Part shown: positions 57,840 to 64,000 of the stretch, piece by piece
Layout: every line of letters begins with the position of its first letter
How positions within the stretch are numbered: the first letter of the stretch is position 1
Assembly (NCBI GenBank): GCA_037893225.1
Contig: JAZGUH010000402.1
Span: forward strand, 992,001-1,056,000
DNA length: 64,000 nt
Direction of reading: 5' to 3'
From: Hippasteria phrygiana
Taxonomy: Eukaryota; Echinodermata; Asteroidea; Valvatida; Goniasteridae
Position numbers and translations under genes: made by a program
The notes under the pieces: generated by a model
The model's database searches: none
What the model saw: the letters and a program-made list of their open reading frames with translations, nothing else
Told to the model about the DNA's origin: nothing

Positions 57840-57891
57840 GTTCATAACAGGGACAGACATTTGTCACAAAATTTCTGTCCATGTTATGAAC
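57840..57891. repeat. Hairpin around TGTCCATGTTATGAAC
   Basis: 57840-57857 and 57874-57891 are reverse complements except one position. Loop CATTTGTCACAAAATT is nearly the same as in the hairpin at 39.7 kb. Confidence 0.85.
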
Positions 57892-57977
57892 GTTGTTTAA
57901 GTCGCATCCTAATTTCATAAATAATAAATAGGTTGCTTTAGTTTGAGTGATAACAATTCTGCATTGAACGAGTAATA

Positions 57978-58341
57978 GAGTGGAATGACGCTATACCGAA
58001 CACCGCTATACCGAACACCATCCTTGGCTTCCTAAATTTTGTGTACAAAACTTACTGAACATTGTTGTTGAAAAAAAAACTCAACAGATTTTTAAAAAAT
58101 ATACTGGGCATTTGGGCTGTTTGTAATTCCCAAACAGCTGCAGCTTTATGTTGAAGAGTGACAGGTGGCTATTATTTCCCCAAGGAATAGAAGGGAAAAG
58201 CCAACTGTTGCTTAAGAATTCAGTAAACTTAGAAAGTATGAACATGTAATTACACAATTCAATGTCCGGCACTTGTTTAAAGTCGTTCTTAAGTAACCGC
58301 CGGCTGAAAATCGCTTTGTTCATTATAGCGGCATTCCACTG
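57978..58341. mobile_element. pogo-like MITE 2
   Basis: AGTGGAATGACGCTATA at the left and TATAGCGGCATTCCACTG at the right. TA flanks both ends (57976-57977, 58342-58343). 364 bp, no transposase. The family differs from 42457-42638 but shares the same TA rule and AGT-type ends. Confidence 0.75.
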
Positions 58342-58344
58342 TAT

Positions 58345-60060
58345 AAATCGAACAAGGTCTGGATTAATTATAACAAGAATGTAACAATATTGTACAAATA
58401 TTTATGTCCAAGTTAATGTCCATCTTAAAGATAGCCTAGTAATTTCCTACATATCCAGCAAATCTGCATATTCTTTTTTCAGTGCAATCACGAATGATAC
58501 AGGAATGTCTAGGAAACTAAAATTAGTAAAAAAAAAACCTGACTTGAATTCCACCTCCCATGTCTCACCCCAAAGTTATCAGTTGTAACCATTAGTGTAG
58601 ACAGACCCAAATGTACATGTATGTGTACACAATGTACATGGTTAAATACATGTATGTACATAGTTGTCTGTGGAAACAAAGGTACATGGACATGTAGAAT
58701 GTCATTATTGTTTACTGAAATGAATTTTGAGTTGACATTTACACTGAAAATGCATACTTGATACCGCAAGTTAGAACCCCAGACAGTTTGATGTGATTTA
58801 AAAAGGGGAAGTTTTCGTTCTCCTTCACATTAGTCTGAACAGCTTATCAGACAAGTTAATTATGTTTGACATTTTTTGAGAGATTTTGTTCCCTCCCAGA
58901 TGTGGTATTTATCTGTAATTTACTCAGTGCTTTCCAAGATCCTGTGGCAAAAGAAATTGCACACTTGTACATGGGTGGGGGGCTCCACGCAACCCACAGC
59001 CTAATGCTAACTAGTGCAGACTTCCTAACCAAATGTCGGGTTAAAGCCAACCTCGGCTGCTCAACCTTTGGCAAATTTGAACTACAAAATTTTAATTGGT
59101 TTGTTGGTTCAAATGGTGTGAATGTACAGGCATGCCATGTATGTATTTTCAAGATCTGGGGCACATACATGTATATGTATCCTGGGCTATTTGCAGAGCA
59201 TTCTTTTTTACTCCAAAAGTGCTAAATCAGCTTCATTTACAATGTACAGGTGACAGGCCAGGCTGTTTCATATTCTGTCCAGCTGGTTTTAAGCTCAAGG
59301 ACTCAAGTTACTTGCATACATTGTACCTCTGAGAATAACCCCAGGAAGCTGCAGGTATGGCCTTGAAGCAATTTCATTTTGGGGCTGCAAATCAATCCGT
59401 GGGGGATCATTGGGGGGAAAAATAAGTTAAACTTTCCAAAAAGGGCAGCCCTGGGAGAAAATTGAATTGGGCCATACAGGGTCATATTGCTATGAAATGA
59501 CCTGAGGGATCAGTCTTCCTTACATTGTACATGTATGTCCAGAAATTGCTCAGCTGTACTCATCAGACAACTGGAAAAAATAGTTTGGCACTTGAGGCAT
59601 ATAAATGTACATAGGATTGGTGGCCTAGTCTGGCTGATTAGTATACTGTATTTGTATGTACTGAGATGAAATTTATTTTAAAAAATTAAATCTTTTGGAA
59701 ATATACATGTGTCTTCCAAATATTCCAATATTTTTTGGAACCTGTCAGTTCGATCTGTAAACAGTTCTCAAAGGGACCAACTAGGCTAACCTATGTTGGA
59801 CATGTTTTTTTGTATGTCCATGCTTTTTGGGGTGTTGTGACCCTGTAAAATTACTTTGAAAATTAGAGCGTGTGTGCAGATTTATTAGCATGATGAGCTT
59901 CGAATTAACCCCACCACCTAAAACAAATGACTGGCAATTAGTAACTAAAATAATAAGTTTCATATTTGGAATTAGGAGTGGGGCGTTAAGTAAGGGGAAA
60001 TCCATTAAGCTGAAATTGTCAGTCGGAGTACGGATGCAGCAGACCTACAAAGTTTGAATG
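58345..60060. other. No supported gene
   Basis: AT-rich with TACATG runs at 58615-58665. The frame at 58866-59225 (119 codons) shows no recognisable domain or splice context. Confidence 0.35.
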
Positions 60061-60062
60061 TT

Positions 60063-60268
60063 TTCAAAGTGAACAAAGAAACTGGCAGGAGCGGGATTCG
60101 AACCTGCGACCTCCGGAATACCGTACCGGCGCTCTACCAACTGAGCTACATATCTTGCCCTATGTTGGCGGTCTCCCAAATTGTCAGTATCTTTGTTCAG
60201 GTGGGCGCGTCAGAAGTCATAAACCCAGAATGCCGTATAGCCAGGGATCACACCCAATTTTACGATAC
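60063..60268 (-). mobile_element. tRNA-derived SINE, full-length copy 2
   Basis: Also 206 bp, close to the 18.1 kb copy. The tRNA-like module is 60082-60157 and has a 4-nt insertion in the D-arm side. A second tail fragment lies at about 60363-60390 (TTTTCAAAGTGAACAAA). Confidence 0.85.
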
Positions 60269-60399
60269 AACCTAGGAAGCGACATTGTGGGGATCACTCA
60301 ATGAGGATACGACTTTTTAACTTATAATTCGTCGAGGGAAACTGACTAGGTAAATTTGAATACATTTTCAAAGTGAACAAAAAACTGGCAGTTTGAACG

Positions 60400-61308
60400 T
60401 GAATAATTTTAAAATACATGTATATACATGAACACAACATGTAATTTTAAAAAGAGGAAGACATTTTAGCCCGTGTCAGGTTTCTGTCAGGAGGGCATTT
60501 TTCCAAGCATATGAATTTTATTTCAGTTACTTTACGTTTAACAAGGTCAAATTTAGACAATCATTCCGGATTGCAGATTCACCATCATGATATAACTGAT
60601 ATTTTAATAATAAAAAAAAAAAAGAGCTGTGAAATTTGGTTAATCAAGTACAAACTGTGGCATGTAAATAAAACAAAAGTACATGTATGTAATAATAAAG
60701 ACAATGACTTAAAAAGAGAAGAATTGGCACGAGAAATTCATTTCAGTTACTTTACATTTACCCCAACAAATTGGGCCAAATAACTCTTCAGCACAGTTTG
60801 AATGAAGTCTAAATTTATTTTTTAGTTGCCCACCTGTATGGACATTTGTGTACATGTGCAGCTTGAATCTTGTCTATTGCTATACAATGTAGATGAGCAA
60901 ATTTTAAATAAATTCTTCTTCTGGTTTTAGGTTAAAAATAATCGACATACAACTAGGACAGATAACATATTCCTTTGAAAATATTCCAGCTCTTGGGGCT
61001 GAAATTCTGGCATACAGCCCCGGAGCTTCTGCGAACCTGATACGGCCTATCTGCAACGGAGGATTCCTAGTTATGCTACATACAAATAACTACCCCAGCA
61101 AAAGAAAACATCAGCATAAGCCATAGAATTTGAGGTTAGAATAACTTGGCACAGCAGGAATTTGATGTTTCATCGCCATTCTGTAATTATGCAGGCTTAT
61201 ATGAAGTGGCAAGGTATTTAAAGTTGCTCCTGGCCCCCTTCATTCTGATTTTTTTTTTATAATCTGTTCTAGAAGTTCTAGACACAATCATTTCTTTGAA
61301 CCCTTTCT
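60400..61308. other. No supported gene
   Basis: AT-rich, with no repeat family recognised. Confidence 0.35.
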
Positions 61309-61380
61309 ATACCAATGTCGAGTTTACTCGACAAGTCACAACACCCCTGTTACTGACCAATGTCAAGTTTACTAGACAAG
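61309..61380 (+). repeat. 48-bp direct duplication
   Basis: ACCAATGTC(G/A)AGTTTACT is followed by CGACAAG at 61309 and by AGACAAG at 61357. Confidence 0.7.
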
Positions 61381-61381
61381 A

Positions 61382-62266
61382 GCCCATTTCACACGAGCGT
61401 TGGAAACGCGGGTCCCGTGCGATGAAATCGCATCGATGTCACGAACGCACGGATTCCGTGCCGCGTGAAAGTCTATCCCTGTCACCAAATCGTATGGGTC
61501 CTGTGCGCGCGGTTCGTGACAGGGATTGAGACTTCCACCAAAATTTCGCATCCATGCGACATCCATGCGACGATCACCGAGATTGGTCGTGTGAATGTAT
61601 CAATGTGATTTTCGTAGGGATACCATGGATACTGAGCAATGAAATCGCCTTTACGCATGCGCAGTTTGCTGTTGCTCGACACATGGAGGAAGGAAACACT
61701 AAAATTTAACATGGCTTTTGTAAACACATATTCAGCTTTGGTCAGTTGCTTGTTGCGTAATAAGATTTATGTAGAACAGTAAATTCTCTGTAAATAAACA
61801 TTTCACCGGGTGTTGCTGTATATTTACAGCAAATATATTATTATTTTTACGAAGTGCATGTAAATTTATATCCTCTTTGTATAAATTGACGTTAAAACAC
61901 GAAAACTACCGGTAGGGACACATACATTGTACAATGTAGGTCACAGTACATGTGTACCATAATTTTACGTCCAAAATTTGTTAAAATTAAGATACGGTGA
62001 TTGATTGTTTTTAAAAGGGGAAAAACCTGTTATTTTAAGGATTTTTTTTCTTACACTGCGGGAAAATCACTGGTACCCTATAAATTTCATCGTTCATAAA
62101 ATATCGTAGTACCAGCGATACACGTAAAGCCTCTGACCCACGCATGCAAACACTGGACTGTGTTGTACATGAAAGTCTGCGATGAAATTTGCAAGCATCC
62201 TTGTGCGTCAGACACCCGATGCCAATCATCGCAGATGTGTGTTTCCAGCGCTCGTGTGAAACGGGC
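61382..62266. mobile_element. 885-bp TIR pair, hAT-like ends
   Basis: GCCCATTTCACACGAGCG at 61382 mirrors CGCTCGTGTGAAACGGGC ending at 62266 (about 24 of 26 matching). Inside the left end are further GCGATG/CATGCGAC motifs. No transposase; could also be two separate small elements. Confidence 0.6.
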
Positions 62267-62859
62267 CAACGATACCACACACCAGGGTATCCAAACAACA
62301 AATTATATATTCACTATATTCAATGAACTGTAGTGCTGGTGTTTTTCGCTGTCCATACATGATCTTTATACAAGCAGAAAGAGCTTGTTCGAATCTTTCA
62401 AATTCATGTCACCATTACAATATTTTGAGAAAACTGAAGTTTCCCTGTACAGATATGTGTATGGAGTGCCATTTTGTTCATGTGACAAACAACTTTCCTG
62501 TTTGATAAAGTGGGCCAGAAGAAAAAACAGCTGTAACTTTGCTATTTTAGCAGTTATGAGTTTCATTTTTACACCGTATGAAAGAGAGATTTTTGCCGGT
62601 TTGAATATTCGAGAAAATAAATGCAAGTACAGATACGACTCTGTTGCTATTTTAATACAAAAGTTACGGTGTTTAGTAGCGTCAAATTCCGCATTTTTAG
62701 ACGGTATTTTTTTGTGGACAGAGGTTTATTGTTCCCGTCTGTAAATCCCCTAATACTTATAAATAGTTTACTGCAAAAATGCAGTAATTGCGCACATAAA
62801 ACACCGCCGTGACCCAGCAAAAGTCAGAAGTCGCCAGAGCTAGTTTGTTTTAGTATACA

Positions 62860-63141
62860 AGTACATGTGTGTTTGTACATGTACACACATGTACATGTAC
62901 AAAAAGGTACACGTACATGTACATCTTGTAATTCAACAAACTAAATCCATGGAAATTATTAGAAACTTTTAACATTTTCACCCAAATGCCATTTATCATA
63001 ATGACGGGCTGAGCTACAAAATGTACATACATGTAATGTACATGTATGTCAAATTGAAGAGCCGTATGCTCTAAGGCATACCTGTGTGAATTTAAAATGC
63101 ATACAAAAAATGTACATGTACATGTACATGTACATGTACAT
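62860..63141. repeat. TACATG/TGTACA microsatellites
   Basis: Palindromic hexamer runs at about 62862-62925 and (TGTACA)5 at 63111-63141. Similar short runs are scattered over the whole window. Confidence 0.9.
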
Positions 63142-63334
63142 AGGCCTACATTCCATAAATTAGGGTGCCAACTTGTGACATTTTGACCCAAAATGGAAAA
63201 ATTGATTGACGGGGGATTTATTAATAATTTTCAGTAGTATAACTTAAAGATATTGACATTCCTCATTAATTGTAGCTAAAATCAGACATTTTTTACTCCA
63301 GGAATGCCAAAATATCATGTCAAAACCCATTTAT

Positions 63335-63941
63335 GGTTTCACGTGTAAAGGGGACACCAAATTAGTTTTCTGCTATTTTTGTGATAATTCATGCTCGATG
63401 TGGTGTGTTTATTTTTAAATGTATTTTTTGTCTTACCCAGGATAAGACATCATGATTTATTGTGAAAATAACGTGATTAGACTAAAAATAACAATTCGGT
63501 GCATGATTGCGTATTGGGGACACCATTTGGTAACTTTGGAAACCTAGTAAATGGCCCAAAAAGCATGCAATCTTTATGATTTCGCACTTATCAAGTGGGA
63601 AATGTAATTAATGGTGATAGATTTGGATTTGCCAGTGAACCCAATTATCTTTTTATTTCTCATAAACATTACACAAATTTCACGTGTAAAAGGGACACCA
63701 AAAAGTGGGTCTTGTTTACACGTGAAACATTTGGGCTAACACACTGTCAATCTCGGTCAACTAGTTATTAACTCATTTAAATATGGTGCCAATCTTAAGC
63801 AGTATTAACATGCTTTAACATAATGAAGGGCAATTTTTCATACACATGTATGCACATGGTAGTATTTGAGAACCAAACAATGCATTTCAACAGCAGTTTT
63901 TAAAATGTCGCAGCTTTGGTGTCCCTTTTACACGTGAAACC
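63335..63941. repeat. Inverted CACGTG motif pair at window edge
   Basis: GGTTTCACGTGTAAAGGGG starts at 63335 and its mirror ends at 63941 (24 of 25 matching), with two more copies, one in each orientation, at about 63680-63730. GGACACCA recurs with them. The larger element may continue past the window end. Confidence 0.65.
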
Positions 63942-64000
63942 GTGAACTATTTAGGACACCATACTGTCAAGAAATTAGTCAGACGTTTCATCCTTTGCTA

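Noticed and set aside
58866..59225. 119-codon frame with a Cys-rich C-terminal part
   Set aside because: No ATG at the start position, no domain, and TACATG repeats make up part of the coding stretch.

Overview
This is a 64 kb window of animal nuclear DNA, most likely from a marine deuterostome invertebrate. An echinoderm such as a sea star is my first guess and a hemichordate my second; this is inferred from gene type and repeat style, not proven. The evidence for animal DNA is one metazoan BTB-BACK-Kelch gene with its whole coding region in one exon behind a good 3' splice acceptor. It lies in AT-rich, gene-poor sequence full of microsatellites (many TACATG/TGTACA runs), long G or C runs, tRNA-derived and 5S-rRNA-derived SINEs, and dozens of short elements with terminal inverted repeats (TIRs). 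I see no bacterial operons, CRISPR array, rRNA operon, virus or intact transposase or reverse transcriptase.

Layout. 1-6.4 kb: intergenic or upstream intron sequence with dispersed repeats, including a TTAA-bounded MITE (1.4 kb) and two back-to-back TIR elements (4.7-5.2 kb). 6.38-8.78 kb: the kelch-like gene on the + strand, the only convincing protein-coding gene. 9-14.3 kb: a G23/C23 mirror tract, a degenerate 31-bp minisatellite, a 5S-derived SINE, a truncated tRNA-type SINE and several TIR elements. 15.1-16.8 kb: a dense nest of at least five TIR elements with GC-rich arms. 18-25.3 kb: a 206-bp tRNA-type SINE, a 4-kb interval closed by perfect 21-bp inverted repeats, a NotI-rich palindromic array, then a 762-bp near-perfect palindrome with broken copies on both sides. 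26.5-27.4 kb: a 15-unit minisatellite enclosed by TTAA-flanked 11-bp TIRs. 28-35 kb: mostly unannotatable sequence with second copies of families seen earlier. 35.8-37.7 kb: an element carrying 15 TGACGTCA palindromes, five of them doublets spaced 11 bp. 38-43 kb: inverted MITE pairs and a pogo/Tigger-like MITE. 44-58 kb: scattered repeats alternating with quieter, balanced-composition islands that could be conserved regulatory DNA, a possible 54-bp internal exon (45.0 kb), an ACGTC-rich foldback region (46.7-48.4 kb), a 1.16-kb TIR element (49.7-50.9 kb), a 453-bp foldback (53.2 kb) and a 23-copy 16-bp satellite (56.7-57.1 kb). 58-64 kb: a second pogo-like MITE, a second full-length SINE, a hAT-like TIR pair and an inverted pair of CACGTG-containing motifs at the right edge.

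The kelch-like protein would be a substrate adaptor for a Cullin-3 ubiquitin ligase. Everything else is best read as non-autonomous mobile DNA and its decay products. The most unusual structures are the nested giant palindrome (24.1-25.3 kb), the minisatellite trapped inside a piggyBac-like element, the helically phased CRE-doublet element, and the 4-kb interval whose ends are inverted but whose subterminal repeats are direct.
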